A DNA stretch of 44,643 nucleotides from Chitinophagaceae bacterium (lineage in GTDB: Bacteria; Bacteroidota; Bacteroidia; Chitinophagales; Chitinophagaceae), in the NCBI GenBank assembly GCA_947372105.1, contig CANBSH010000016.1, positions 1 to 44,643 of the forward strand, given 5' to 3'. Every line of letters begins with the position of its first letter. The first letter of the stretch is position 1. The position numbers and the translations under genes are program-made. A model generated the notes under the pieces. The model saw only the letters and a list, made by a program, of their open reading frames with translations, was not told the origin of the DNA and made no database searches. Positions 7,332 to 15,742 of the stretch are shown in pieces.

Positions 7332-8662
7332 GCAAGCTTTGGCAAAAAAATGGAAAGGTAGCCGCTTCGGTAGAACAATTTACCATTGGCAACGATCCTA
7401 GCATGGATATGTATTTGGCTGCACATGATGTATTAGGTTCCATCGCCCATGCTACAATGTTATCTGAAGTGGGATTGTTAACTCCTTTGGAATTAGTCGC
7501 GATTAAAAAAGAATTAGTAGAAATATACAATAGCATTCAAAAAGGAAATTTTGAACTATCTCCTGGTGTAGAAGATATTCATTCACAAGTGGAAATGATG
7601 CTCACAGAAAAATTAGGAGACATTGGTAAAAAAATTCATAGTGCTCGAAGCAGAAATGACCAAGTTTTAGTAGATATCAAACTTTTTTTAAGAGCAGAAC
7701 TTATTAGCATTGCTAAAGAAGTGGATTCTTTTTTTAAAGTTCTTCAAGTAAAAAGTGAAGCGCATAAAAATGATTTATTACCTGGCTATACGCATTTGCA
7801 ATTAGCCATGCCATCTTCTTTTGGACTTTGGTTAGGAGCTTATGCAGAAAGTTTAGTGGATGATATGACTATTTTACAAGCCGCATTGCAAGTAGTCAAT
7901 AAAAATCCTTTGGGATCTGCTGCGGGTTATGGCTCTTCTTTTCCTATCAATCGTAAAAGAACCACTGAATTATTAGGTTTTGATACACTTAATTTTAATG
8001 TGGTATATGCTCAAATGGGAAGAGGCAAGGCGGAACGTATCACTGCCAATGCTTTGGCAAATATTGCAGATACATTAAGTAAGTTAAGCATGGATGCTTG
8101 TTTATTCATGAATCAAAATTTTGGATTCATTAGTTTCCCTGATGAATTAACAACAGGTTCCAGCATCATGCCGCATAAAAAAAATCCAGATGTTTTTGAA
8201 TTAATTCGTTCGTATTGTAATCGTATCAAGGCTTTGCCCAATGAAATAATGATGATGACCACCAATTTACCTTCTGGCTATCATCGTGATTTGCAATTAT
8301 TAAAGGAACATTTGTTTCCTGCTTTTACCGAATTACGTAATTGTTTATCCATGGCTACTTTGATGATTGAAAACATGAAAGTAACACCGCAAATATTAGA
8401 AGACCCTAAATATCAATTTTTATTTAGTGTGGAAGAGGTCAATAAATTAGTGAACGCGGGGGTGCCATTTAGAGATGCTTATAAAAAAGTAGGTAAGGCT
8501 ATCGAAGAGGGAAGCTATACTTATTCTACTCAAGTTTCTCATACTCATGAAGGAAGTATTGGCAATTTATGTACCAGTCAAATAGCAAGCCAAATGAAAT
8601 GGGTGATGGATAAAATGGAGCTTTCTAAAATTGAAAACACCATTCATCAGCTTTTAACATAG
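7328..8662 (+). CDS. argH: Argininosuccinate lyase
   Basis: The last arginine enzyme splits argininosuccinate into arginine and fumarate. It belongs to the fumarase/aspartase superfamily. SARSRND lies at residues 105-111, His156 is in GYTHLQLAMP, and the mobile signature loop GSSIMPHKKNP (277-287) carries the catalytic Ser279. The 444-residue length is close to the family norm. The start (ATGA) overlaps the stop of the deacylase gene. No clear terminator is seen in the 105 bases after the gene, which hold the promoter of the next one. Confidence 0.96.
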   Translation: MSKLWQKNGKVAASVEQFTIGNDPSMDMYLAAHDVLGSIAHATMLSEVGLLTPLELVAIKKELVEIYNSIQKGNFELSPGVEDIHSQVEMMLTEKLGDIGKKIHSARSRNDQVLVDIKLFLRAELISIAKEVDSFFKVLQVKSEAHKNDLLPGYTHLQLAMPSSFGLWLGAYAESLVDDMTILQAALQVVNKNPLGSAAGYGSSFPINRKRTTELLGFDTLNFNVVYAQMGRGKAERITANALANIADTLSKLSMDACLFMNQNFGFISFPDELTTGSSIMPHKKNPDVFELIRSYCNRIKALPNEIMMMTTNLPSGYHRDLQLLKEHLFPAFTELRNCLSMATLMIENMKVTPQILEDPKYQFLFSVEEVNKLVNAGVPFRDAYKKVGKAIEEGSYTYSTQVSHTHEGSIGNLCTSQIASQMKWVMDKMELSKIENTIHQLLT

Positions 8663-8701
8663 TATTTTTAGTATAAGCCCACTTTGAATCTGTTTCTAAC
8701 G

Positions 8702-8709
8702 TATTTTTG
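8702..8709 (+). promoter_or_regulatory. -7 promoter box (TATTTTTG) for the FKBP gene
   Basis: A perfect TAnnTTTG match 58 bases before the FKBP start codon. A TTTG lies 15 bases upstream, shorter than the usual 19-21, so the -33 part is doubtful. A weak CCTCT/AGAGG inverted repeat lies in the transcribed leader. Confidence 0.35.
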
Positions 8710-8767
8710 ACGTCCTCTCTGTAACAAAGCAGTATAGAGGATATTCTTTATTCAATTATAATTAAAC

Positions 8768-9535
8768 ATGAAAAAATTAGTATTCATTATTAGTTCCTTT
8801 TGTTTTTTAGTCATGGCTCAAGCGCAGACAACTAAGGCAGTGGCTCCTAAAACAGTAGCGACTCCCAAAACCGCAGTTCCTGTTCAACCATTTAAAGTGG
8901 CAAATGCTAAGGTGGCTGTTAATGCTGTAGGAAGTAGTCTTAAAAACACAAAGGATAGTGCTTCTTATGCACTAGGTTATCGTATAGCTCAAAGCTTAAA
9001 AGGACAAGGTTTGCAAGATGTGAATGTCGCTCTTTTTAATAAGGGTATGGCGGCAGGCGTATTAGCAAAACCAGAGATTCCAGATACTTTATTAGATATT
9101 TGCATTAAAAACTACCAAGATAAAATGAGTCAAAACAACATCCTACAAAATCGCGCTATAGGCGCTGAATTTTTAGCTAACAATGCTAAAAGACCAGGAG
9201 TGGTGAAATTAACAAGTGGCCTACAATATGAAGTATTAGTAGCGGGAACTGGTACACAAAAGCCCACATTAAACAACAAAGTAAAATGTCATTATCATGG
9301 CACTTTAATTGATGGCACTGTGTTTGATAGTTCTGTACAAAGAGGAGAGCCTATCAGTTTCCCTTTAAATGGAGTTATTAAAGGCTGGCAAGATGCTTTA
9401 CAATTAATGACAGTTGGAAGTAAATGGAAATTATTCATTCCTTCTGAATTAGCTTATGGGGAACGTTCTGCTGGACCCGTTATTGGACCAGGATCTACCC
9501 TTGTTTTTGAAGTAGAATTATTAGGAATTGATTAA
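8768..9535 (+). CDS. Secreted FKBP-type peptidyl-prolyl isomerase (Mip/FkpA type)
   Basis: The 255-residue protein begins with a signal peptide (about residues 1-20, ending AQAQ) and a linker rich in Ala, Thr, Pro and Val. The FKBP N-terminal dimerisation domain (about 60-130, DSASYALGYRIAQSL) and a full FKBP domain (about 155-255) follow. Pocket features of the family are visible: YHGTLIDGTVFDSS, GVIKGWQDAL and the final VFEVELLGI. It should assist folding in the periplasm or at the outer membrane. It has its own promoter box and a strong terminator, so it appears monocistronic. The exact cleavage site is uncertain. Confidence 0.93.
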   Translation: MKKLVFIISSFCFLVMAQAQTTKAVAPKTVATPKTAVPVQPFKVANAKVAVNAVGSSLKNTKDSASYALGYRIAQSLKGQGLQDVNVALFNKGMAAGVLAKPEIPDTLLDICIKNYQDKMSQNNILQNRAIGAEFLANNAKRPGVVKLTSGLQYEVLVAGTGTQKPTLNNKVKCHYHGTLIDGTVFDSSVQRGEPISFPLNGVIKGWQDALQLMTVGSKWKLFIPSELAYGERSAGPVIGPGSTLVFEVELLGID

Positions 9536-9572
9536 TTCCTTCCTTCTTTAAAAATTTGAACCTTATTTAGTT

Positions 9573-9600
9573 AAAACACCTCCATTTTGGAGGTGTTTTT
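9573..9600 (+). terminator. Intrinsic terminator after the FKBP gene
   Basis: A perfect 12-bp stem, AAAACACCTCCA (9573-9584) with TGGAGGTGTTTT (9588-9599), closes a TTT loop and ends in a T-run on the + strand. It sits 37 bases past the FKBP stop codon and before the next promoter box. Confidence 0.9.
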
Positions 9601-9615
9601 GTTGGCATTATGTGG

Positions 9616-9623
9616 TAATTTTG
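9616..9623 (+). promoter_or_regulatory. -7 promoter box (TAATTTTG) for the OXA-like gene
   Basis: A perfect TAnnTTTG match ending 24 bases before the ATG at 9648, just after the preceding terminator. No TTTG is found at the correct -33 spacing. Confidence 0.4.
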
Positions 9624-9647
9624 TGCATTCAAACTAATTGATTCAAT

Positions 9648-10391
9648 ATGAAAAAGCTTGTTTTTGTTTTCTGGCTTATGGGTATATTTTTTGCAGCTTG
9701 TTCTCCTAATAATGTAATATCGGATGCAGCTATTGGCAAATTGTTTGATAGTGCACAAATGAAGGGAAGCTTTGCGCTATTAGAAAACGGAACAGATGTT
9801 TTTACCATTCATAATTTATCAAGATATCGTGATTCAGCCTACGCACCTTTAGCTAGCTTTTATGAATTACCTGCATTGATTGCTTTAGATAAAGGCATAA
9901 TTAATCATAAAGATTCAAGTGCAGAAGCCGTTGATGGAGATGTATTTTATGATTCATTAATTTCAAAATTGGGGAGAACTGAAATTATTAAAACCATTGA
10001 TTCCTTGCATTATGGCAAAGGGATAGTGAGCGCCAATATGCATCAATTTTGGAAGGATCAGTCTTTGAAAATAACTGCTGATGAACAATTAGGATTGATT
10101 AAAAAATTGTACTTCCGTGAATTATTTTTTCAAAAAAAGTCTCAGGAAAAATATAAAAGCATGATTAAAAGAGAACAAAATGCTGCCTATCAATTAAGTT
10201 ATATTATAGGATCCGACACTACGCAAGCGCCTTACGCAACATGGATAGTGGGTTATGTGGAAGAGAATCAACATCCTTACTTTTTTGTTTTAAACACAGA
10301 TGCTCAAAGCGGGGAACAATTAAAAGAAAAAAATATCCAACTCTTAAAAAATATTTTACTTCAACAAGGATTTTTAAAAGGAACACGATAA
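9648..10391 (+). CDS. Lipoprotein with class D beta-lactamase fold, catalytic motifs degraded
   Basis: A 247-residue protein with a lipoprotein-type signal (FAAC, Cys18). The rest follows the OXA (class D) layout: GSFALLENGTDVFTIHN like the first strands, then LASFYELPALIALDKG at the SxxK site, YGK at the YGN site, a KITADEQLGLIKKLYF segment, and WIVGYVEENQHPYFFVLNTD like the last strands. The catalytic residues are not kept. SxxK reads SFYE, so the lysine is Glu73. No SxV is seen, YGN reads YGK and KTG reads IIG. I expect a non-hydrolytic protein, perhaps one that binds peptidoglycan or has a structural role. It is probably co-transcribed with ispG 40 bases downstream. The fold assignment comes from pattern reading and is fairly secure; the role is unknown. 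Confidence 0.75.
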   Translation: MKKLVFVFWLMGIFFAACSPNNVISDAAIGKLFDSAQMKGSFALLENGTDVFTIHNLSRYRDSAYAPLASFYELPALIALDKGIINHKDSSAEAVDGDVFYDSLISKLGRTEIIKTIDSLHYGKGIVSANMHQFWKDQSLKITADEQLGLIKKLYFRELFFQKKSQEKYKSMIKREQNAAYQLSYIIGSDTTQAPYATWIVGYVEENQHPYFFVLNTDAQSGEQLKEKNIQLLKNILLQQGFLKGTR

Positions 10392-10431
10392 GCTTTATTT
10401 ATCTTTCTTTAATTATCTTTACTAAGTCATT

Positions 10432-12447
10432 ATGCAATACTATTCTAATTCTTTAACATCCTATCAGCGATTACTTACACGTGAAGTGAAAGTGGGAGGT
10501 CTTATTATTGGTAATGGACATCCAGTAAGGGTGCAAACCATGACCACGACCGATACCATGGATACCGAAAAAACAATCCAACAAGTGATTCGTTGTATTG
10601 AAGCAGGAGCGGAATTAGTGCGTATCACAGCACCTAGTAAAAAAGAAGCCGAAAATTTAGCAAATATCAAAGCCGGTTTACTTGCAAAGGGATATGATGT
10701 GCCTTTAGTAGCAGATATTCATTTTACGCCTAATGCCGCCGAAATTGCGGCTACCATTGTGGCCAAAGTAAGAGTGAATCCAGGTAATTATGTTGACAAG
10801 AAAAAGTTTGAACAAATTGAATATACGGATGCTGAATATTTGGAAGAGATAGAACGTATTCGAGAGCGTTTCACACCCTTAGTGCTTATATGTAAGGAGC
10901 ATGGAACAGCTATGCGTATTGGAACTAACCATGGATCATTGAGTGATCGTATTATGAGTAGGTATGGTGATACTGCTAATGGTATGGTGGAAAGTGCCAT
11001 GGAGTTTTTACGTATTGCTCGTAGTTTGGATTATCACCAAATTATCTTGAGTATGAAGTCCAGTAATCCTCAAGTGATGGTGCAAGCTTACCGATTATTA
11101 ATACAACAAATGCAACATGAATTCAATGAATGTTATCCTTTGCATTTGGGGGTGACGGAAGCTGGAGATGGCGAAGATGGTCGTATTAAAAGTGCTGTAG
11201 GAATTGGAACTTTATTAGAAGATGGAATTGGAGATACCGTAAGAGTCAGTTTAACTGAAGATCCAGAATTTGAAATACCAGTATGTCGTGATTTAGTCAA
11301 AAGATATCCTGCCAATAGATTAAAAGGGGAATCACTGATTCCTTTGATAGATCAATTACCTTATAGCCCTTTTGAGTATCAACGAAGATTCACCAAAGAA
11401 GTCTCTCATATAGGAGGTAAAAATGTGCCAGTGGTGATTGCGGATTATAGTCATCAAACATTATTGAAGCCTTCCGATTTAGCTTCCATTGGATATCATT
11501 ACGATGAAGTCACTGACAAATGGAATATAGGGGATGCGGCTGCCGATTTCATTTATTTACCTAAAGAGACTTTGTCTTTTGAATTACCTGGTACTTTGCG
11601 AGTCATTACTAATCCTGAAACATGGGAGACCGTCAATGATCGTACTAAATATTTACCTCTGTTTGATTTTAGAAATTATATAGCGGCTCCGCGTAAAAGT
11701 GCTTTTGTGAATTTTGTATCAGTAGATTGTTTTGATACCAAAAATGGAATTAGAGAAGATCAATTATTGGAAATTGCCAAAGATAGTTCGGTGGTATTTT
11801 GTTTAAATAGTGCCATCGCACATGCCATGCCTGCTGTGAGAAGAATGGTGATACGTATGATGGAATTAAAAATAAAGAACCCTGTTATTCTAATGACACA
11901 AAGCGCATGGAACAGTGCCGATGAACATTTAATACATTTTGCTACCGAAACAGGGGCCTTGTTTTTGGATGGAATGGGCGATGGTATTGGATTAAGTGTC
12001 ACAGGGAAAGTATATCAAGCCTATCAAAATGCCGACTCCAATTCTAAAGTTTCTGGACGCAATTATTTTAACAACGCTACTATTGAGCAGTTTTTAAATA
12101 CAACAGCTTTTGGAATTTTACAAGCCACTCGAACTCGAATTTCAAAGACCGAATATATTTCTTGTCCAAGTTGTGGGCGCACTTTATTTGAATTGCAAGA
12201 GACCACTGCTAAAATTAGAGCAGTCACAAGTCATCTTAAAGGACTCAAAATAGCGATCATGGGTTGTATTGTAAACGGTCCTGGTGAAATGGCGGATGCT
12301 GATTTTGGTTATGTAGGAAGTGGAGTTGGGAAAATCACTTTATATAAAGGCAAAGAAATCATGAAGCGAAATATTGATAGTGATATTGCAGTGGATGAGT
12401 TAGTTCAATTATTAAAAGAGCATCAAGCTTGGGTAGATCCTAAGTAA
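10432..12447 (+). CDS. ispG: 4-hydroxy-3-methylbut-2-enyl diphosphate synthase, long form
   Basis: IspG (GcpE) carries out the penultimate step of the MEP isoprenoid pathway, reducing methylerythritol cyclodiphosphate to HMBPP with a [4Fe-4S] cluster. The N-terminal TIM barrel is seen in VQTMTTTDTMDTE and LVADIHFTP. The cluster cysteines are Cys578 and Cys581 (CPSCGRT) and Cys612 (GCIVNGPGE). At 671 residues it is the long form with a large extra domain between barrel and cluster domain (about residues 290-540), as in Bacteroidota, Chlamydiae and plants. Most Proteobacteria have about 370 residues. The acyltransferase gene follows after 20 bases. Confidence 0.95.
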   Translation: MQYYSNSLTSYQRLLTREVKVGGLIIGNGHPVRVQTMTTTDTMDTEKTIQQVIRCIEAGAELVRITAPSKKEAENLANIKAGLLAKGYDVPLVADIHFTPNAAEIAATIVAKVRVNPGNYVDKKKFEQIEYTDAEYLEEIERIRERFTPLVLICKEHGTAMRIGTNHGSLSDRIMSRYGDTANGMVESAMEFLRIARSLDYHQIILSMKSSNPQVMVQAYRLLIQQMQHEFNECYPLHLGVTEAGDGEDGRIKSAVGIGTLLEDGIGDTVRVSLTEDPEFEIPVCRDLVKRYPANRLKGESLIPLIDQLPYSPFEYQRRFTKEVSHIGGKNVPVVIADYSHQTLLKPSDLASIGYHYDEVTDKWNIGDAAADFIYLPKETLSFELPGTLRVITNPETWETVNDRTKYLPLFDFRNYIAAPRKSAFVNFVSVDCFDTKNGIREDQLLEIAKDSSVVFCLNSAIAHAMPAVRRMVIRMMELKIKNPVILMTQSAWNSADEHLIHFATETGALFLDGMGDGIGLSVTGKVYQAYQNADSNSKVSGRNYFNNATIEQFLNTTAFGILQATRTRISKTEYISCPSCGRTLFELQETTAKIRAVTSHLKGLKIAIMGCIVNGPGEMADADFGYVGSGVGKITLYKGKEIMKRNIDSDIAVDELVQLLKEHQAWVDPK

Positions 12448-12467
12448 TAAAATATAAATAGGCAGGA

Positions 12468-13358
12468 ATGTATAAATTAGTGTATGGGTTTTTTTATGTT
12501 TTGTCTTTATTACCTTGGAGACTGGTTTACATCATCAGTGACTTTGTGGCTTTTATTTTAGAATATGTTGTAAAGTATCGGAAGGAAGTTATTCAGAAAA
12601 ATTTAACTATTGCATTTCCTGAAAAATCAGATCAAGAGCGAAAAAAAATTGCGCATCAATTTTATAGTCATTTTACAGATTCTATTTTAGAAACTATCAA
12701 GCTGATTTCCTTATCGGATGAAAACTTTCAAAAAAGGTTTACTTCCAATGTGGAAGTGTTAAATGATTTATATGCAACTGGTCAAAATGTTCAAATCATG
12801 GCCGGTCATTTTTTTAACTGGGAATTCGCCAATTGGGGAGTTTCTAAATATGGCAAGTATCCATTCATCGCTGTGTATATGCCTCTGAGCAATCCTTATT
12901 TTAATAAGTTAGTATTATCTATGCGTCAACGTTATGGAAGCATCATGGTTCCTGCCACTAATTTTAGAGCTCATTTCCAAAAATATGCATCGAATGGTCA
13001 TTATGCAATGGCGCTGGCTGCAGATCAAAATCCTGGGAATCCTATATCAGCGTATTGGTTGCCTTTTTTTGGTAGGATGACTCCCTTTGTAAAGGGCCCA
13101 GAAAAAGGAGCAAAGCTCAACAATACAGCACAAGTTTTAGTTCATTTTTATCCTACTAAGAGAGGTCATTATCATATGCAATATGAAGTCATGACCACTA
13201 CTCCTAATAATTTCAAGGAGGGTGCATTAACTGCGTTATATGTTAAGACATTAGAGGAAAAGATTAAGCAAAATCCTGCAAACTATTTATGGAGCCACAA
13301 AAGATGGAAGTATGAATTTGATGCTGAGAAGTATGGCAAGTTGGTTGTGGAGTCTTAA
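12468..13358 (+). CDS. Lysophospholipid/lipid A acyltransferase (LpxL/HtrB family)
   Basis: A 296-residue inner-membrane acyltransferase of the lipid A (LpxL/HtrB/MsbB) family. A hydrophobic N-terminus (residues 3-34) anchors it. The HX4E catalytic motif is His114 to Glu119 (HFFNWE). ADQNPG and the final region ending SHKRWK are also family marks. It probably adds a secondary acyl chain to lipid A or a related lipid. It lies 20 bases after ispG and converges on the rhodanese gene, with 42 featureless bases between. The exact acyl donor and acceptor are not predictable. Confidence 0.87.
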   Translation: MYKLVYGFFYVLSLLPWRLVYIISDFVAFILEYVVKYRKEVIQKNLTIAFPEKSDQERKKIAHQFYSHFTDSILETIKLISLSDENFQKRFTSNVEVLNDLYATGQNVQIMAGHFFNWEFANWGVSKYGKYPFIAVYMPLSNPYFNKLVLSMRQRYGSIMVPATNFRAHFQKYASNGHYAMALAADQNPGNPISAYWLPFFGRMTPFVKGPEKGAKLNNTAQVLVHFYPTKRGHYHMQYEVMTTTPNNFKEGALTALYVKTLEEKIKQNPANYLWSHKRWKYEFDAEKYGKLVVES

Positions 13359-13400
13359 AGTAATATTGACTTTGCTATCATCTAATGAGTATCTATATTC

Positions 13401-14072
13401 TTATAATATTTCTGCCTCGTCATCACTAGGCTTGCTTTTAGTAACTTCTATCTTGAACTTATCTTTCAAAAAAGTGACTGCTTCCCATCCATCCTGAACG
13501 ATTCGAATATTATGAATCCCCTCTTTTTTTAAAATACTAGCTGCTAAAGTATTGGTATCTCCATTATCACTAATAATATAAATATTAAAGTGTTCATCTA
13601 ATTCAGAAAAACTTCCTGGGTCAACAAATTCCAATAATGGAATGTGAACCGAATCTTTGATATGTCCTTTGTTGTAATTTTCTTCCGATCTTATGTCTAG
13701 CACCATTAAAAATTCATCAAAAGGGATATCCATAGCGAGTTCATCCACTTCTACTTCAATGACTAAATCACGAGCTAAATTAGCTGCAGACCAAGTGGGG
13801 TAGCCACCTTCTAAGTATCCTTTGATATGAGAGAAACCTAGTTTTTCAAAATAAGCAATAGCAATTTTTTCATGGTCATCATCTCCCACAAATAATAAAG
13901 GTTGATCAAATTTGAACAAGCCCAATGCAGCAGCTTCTTGAATGATGCTAGGTTTGAAATGGATGGATCCTGTAATATAGCCTTCTAAAAATGTAAGTTC
14001 ATCACGAGTATCAATGATAAGGACATTGTCTTCTTGAATGATATGTTGAAATTCGGCTAAAGATAAAACCAT
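13401..14072 (-). CDS. Double rhodanese-domain protein without any cysteine
   Basis: The 223-residue protein has two rhodanese-like domains. The first (about residues 1-105) shows VLIIDTRDELTFLEGYITGSIH and a tail GYLEGGYPTW. The second (about 110-210) shows VLDIRSEENYNKGHIKDSVHIP and VQDGWEAV. Where active rhodaneses have a catalytic Cys, the loops read FVGDDDHEK and ISDNGDTNT, and there is no cysteine anywhere in the chain. It cannot carry a persulfide, so it is a pseudo-rhodanese that may bind or sense something. The gene begins one base after the stop of the ArsR-type regulator, so the two form an operon. The C-terminus is acidic. Confidence 0.85.
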   Translation of the reverse strand: MVLSLAEFQHIIQEDNVLIIDTRDELTFLEGYITGSIHFKPSIIQEAAALGLFKFDQPLLFVGDDDHEKIAIAYFEKLGFSHIKGYLEGGYPTWSAANLARDLVIEVEVDELAMDIPFDEFLMVLDIRSEENYNKGHIKDSVHIPLLEFVDPGSFSELDEHFNIYIISDNGDTNTLAASILKKEGIHNIRIVQDGWEAVTFLKDKFKIEVTKSKPSDDEAEIL

Positions 14073-14073
14073 A

Positions 14074-14409
14074 CTATCCCACTAAGGTTTCTACAAATTG
14101 ATTTACTTGATCAATGCGACTGTAGTCCACATTATAGAAAATAAATTTTCCTTCGCGAATAGTAACCACAATACCTGCTCTTCTTAAGATGGCTAAATGT
14201 TGTGATGCCACTGATTGTTCTAATCTCAGTTTGACATAAATTTCAGTGACAGTCATTTTTTGATGTTCGTCAATCAGCTTCACTATTTGTTGACGTAATT
14301 TGTGATTCAAAGCTCTTAAAATCATTGCAGCTTTTTTAGCATGCAATAAATCTACCTTTAATGGACTTGGTCCGTTGGCTAAAGTTAGGGTGGGTAATGA
14401 TTGGTTCAT
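14074..14409 (-). CDS. ArsR-family winged-helix transcriptional regulator
   Basis: A 111-residue small winged-helix protein. The recognition region reads MTVTEIYVKLRLEQSVASQHLAILRRAGIV (about residues 52-81) and is followed by the wing, VTIREGKFIFYNV. It lacks cysteine altogether, so it cannot use thiolate metal sites or the dithiol persulfide switch of BigR/SqrR relatives. It is probably an autoregulator of the operon with the rhodanese-like gene directly downstream. A perfect -7 box lies 43 bases upstream, and an AT-rich palindrome farther up could be an operator. Confidence 0.88.
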   Translation of the reverse strand: MNQSLPTLTLANGPSPLKVDLLHAKKAAMILRALNHKLRQQIVKLIDEHQKMTVTEIYVKLRLEQSVASQHLAILRRAGIVVTIREGKFIFYNVDYSRIDQVNQFVETLVG

Positions 14410-14452
14410 AACAATAAAAGTAAAGGGGGTTTATAAACTAAAATTGCAAAAT

Positions 14453-14460
14453 CAAAGTTA
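14453..14460 (-). promoter_or_regulatory. -7 promoter box (TAACTTTG) for the ArsR/rhodanese pair
   Basis: The minus strand has TAACTTTG, a perfect TAnnTTTG match, 43 bases before the regulator's ATG. No -33 TTTG is found at the right distance. Confidence 0.4.
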
Positions 14461-14489
14461 TGACTTTATTCTAACTTGTTTGTTTTTTT

Positions 14490-14501
14490 AATATATATAT
14501 T
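14490..14501. promoter_or_regulatory. AT palindrome upstream of the ArsR gene, possible operator
   Basis: AATATATATATT is a perfect 12-base palindrome about 30 bases upstream of the -7 box. The larger region, 14410-14598, is very AT-rich and has no gene. ArsR-family operators are AT-rich inverted repeats, but such palindromes also arise by chance in AT-rich DNA. Confidence 0.2.
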
Positions 14502-14598
14502 GTTGATTATTATATAAGTTAAAGTATAAAAGTTGAAACAATCTTCTTTGACTGTTTATCGACGCCAAAGTTTAAATTTTTTCTCAATTTGTACCTAA

Positions 14599-15276
14599 TT
14601 ATTTGACAAGCGGTTTGAAGTAGTATTCTTTTAGGTATCTAGGGCTCACATAAGCCAAGTCTTCAAATTGGTTTTTTTCCCATTTCACCATCGCTAGGGC
14701 TAATAAATCATGCATAGAATAATGCTCTTCTAGGAATTGAATTTTTTCATCTTCTAGGATGGTTTTGGTTTTAGTAATTCCAGAGCCAATACAAACTACT
14801 TTGCCTTTTGATAATAGCGATTTTAGTAAATCTTCGTTAATCTCAAATGCTTGCTCTGCCTGTATTTCATTCAATGATGTATCGTATACCCCTCCAAAAA
14901 CTTCCATCCTTTTTGCATCTAACATGGAAAATATTTGAACAGCATCTTGATCTAAAGTTTGTAAAGCCCTATGAGCCAATAATTGAAGGGTAGATAATCC
15001 AATAAGTGGCTTTTGTAAGGCGTAGGCAAGTCCTTTGGCACTGGCAAGTCCCACTCTTAAGCCTGTATAGCTGCCCGGTCCAAGTGTTACTACAACGGCA
15101 TCCAATTCACTTACAGTCATGGAAAGGGATATAAGTAATTCTTTCACAGCTACTTGTACAAATTCGGCATGGGTAGTAGAGACTTTATTTTCTTTGAATC
15201 CTAAAATTTCCTGGTCCTTGCTAATACCTACGAGAGCATTAGGTCCAGCAGTGTCTATATATAGTAAGGTTGCCAA
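14599..15276 (-). CDS. tsaB: tRNA threonylcarbamoyladenosine biosynthesis protein TsaB
   Basis: A 225-residue ASKHA-fold protein, partner of TsaD and TsaE in making t6A at position 37 of ANN-decoding tRNAs. The N-terminus LYIDTAGPNALVGI, the stretch TLGPGSYTGLRVGLASAKGLAYAL (about residues 64-87) and the downstream GLSTLQLLA are typical of TsaB. The length is usual. It is transcribed away from ridA with 78 bases between, and a perfect -7 box lies 20 bases upstream of its start. Confidence 0.93.
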   Translation of the reverse strand: MATLLYIDTAGPNALVGISKDQEILGFKENKVSTTHAEFVQVAVKELLISLSMTVSELDAVVVTLGPGSYTGLRVGLASAKGLAYALQKPLIGLSTLQLLAHRALQTLDQDAVQIFSMLDAKRMEVFGGVYDTSLNEIQAEQAFEINEDLLKSLLSKGKVVCIGSGITKTKTILEDEKIQFLEEHYSMHDLLALAMVKWEKNQFEDLAYVSPRYLKEYYFKPLVK

Positions 15277-15296
15277 AGTAGCTGTATTTTGTTTTG

Positions 15297-15304
15297 CAAA
15301 AATA
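15297..15304 (-). promoter_or_regulatory. -7 promoter box (TATTTTTG) for tsaB
   Basis: A perfect TAnnTTTG match on the minus strand, 20 bases before the tsaB start codon, in the divergent tsaB/ridA gap. No -33 element is recognised. Confidence 0.4.
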
Positions 15305-15354
15305 GGCGGTGAATTGATAGAAAAATAAGAAATTGCAAGTCTTAATTAAAATAT

Positions 15355-15741
15355 ATGTCAAAACAGATCATTCAGTCCAACAAAGTTCCTACTCCTATTG
15401 GCCCTTATAGTCAAGCTGTGATTGCCAATGGCTTTTTATTTGCTAGTGGCCAAGTAGCTTTTAACCCTGCAACCGGTGAATTAGTGCTATCTGATATTCA
15501 GGCAGAAACACGCCAAGTAATGGAAAATATCAAAGCCATTCTAGAAGAAGCTTCTATCCATTTTGGTCATGTAGTGAAGACTTCTATATTTTTAAGCGAT
15601 ATGCAATTATTCGCTCAAGTGAATGAAGTATATGCTAGTTATTTTGCAGCAGATTTTCCTGCTCGCGAAACTGTAGCAGTGAAAACTTTACCTCGTAATG
15701 TTAATGTTGAAATTAGTGTGACTGCTGTAATTGCTTTATAA
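15355..15741 (+). CDS. ridA: RidA family enamine/imine deaminase
   Basis: A 128-residue RidA (YjgF/YER057c/UK114) protein that hydrolyses reactive 2-aminoacrylate and other enamines released by PLP enzymes. The key residues are present: Tyr18 in PIGPYSQAV, Arg104 in ARETVAV and Glu119 in VEISVTAV. The length matches the family. It is transcribed on its own from the tsaB divergent gap, and its stop codon is one base from the convergent epimerase stop. Confidence 0.95.
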   Translation: MSKQIIQSNKVPTPIGPYSQAVIANGFLFASGQVAFNPATGELVLSDIQAETRQVMENIKAILEEASIHFGHVVKTSIFLSDMQLFAQVNEVYASYFAADFPARETVAVKTLPRNVNVEISVTAVIAL

Positions 15742-15742
15742 A

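Noticed and set aside
10241-10456. 71-codon frame overlapping the OXA-like gene and ispG
   Set aside because: It is a frame-shifted shadow between two genes with clear starts.
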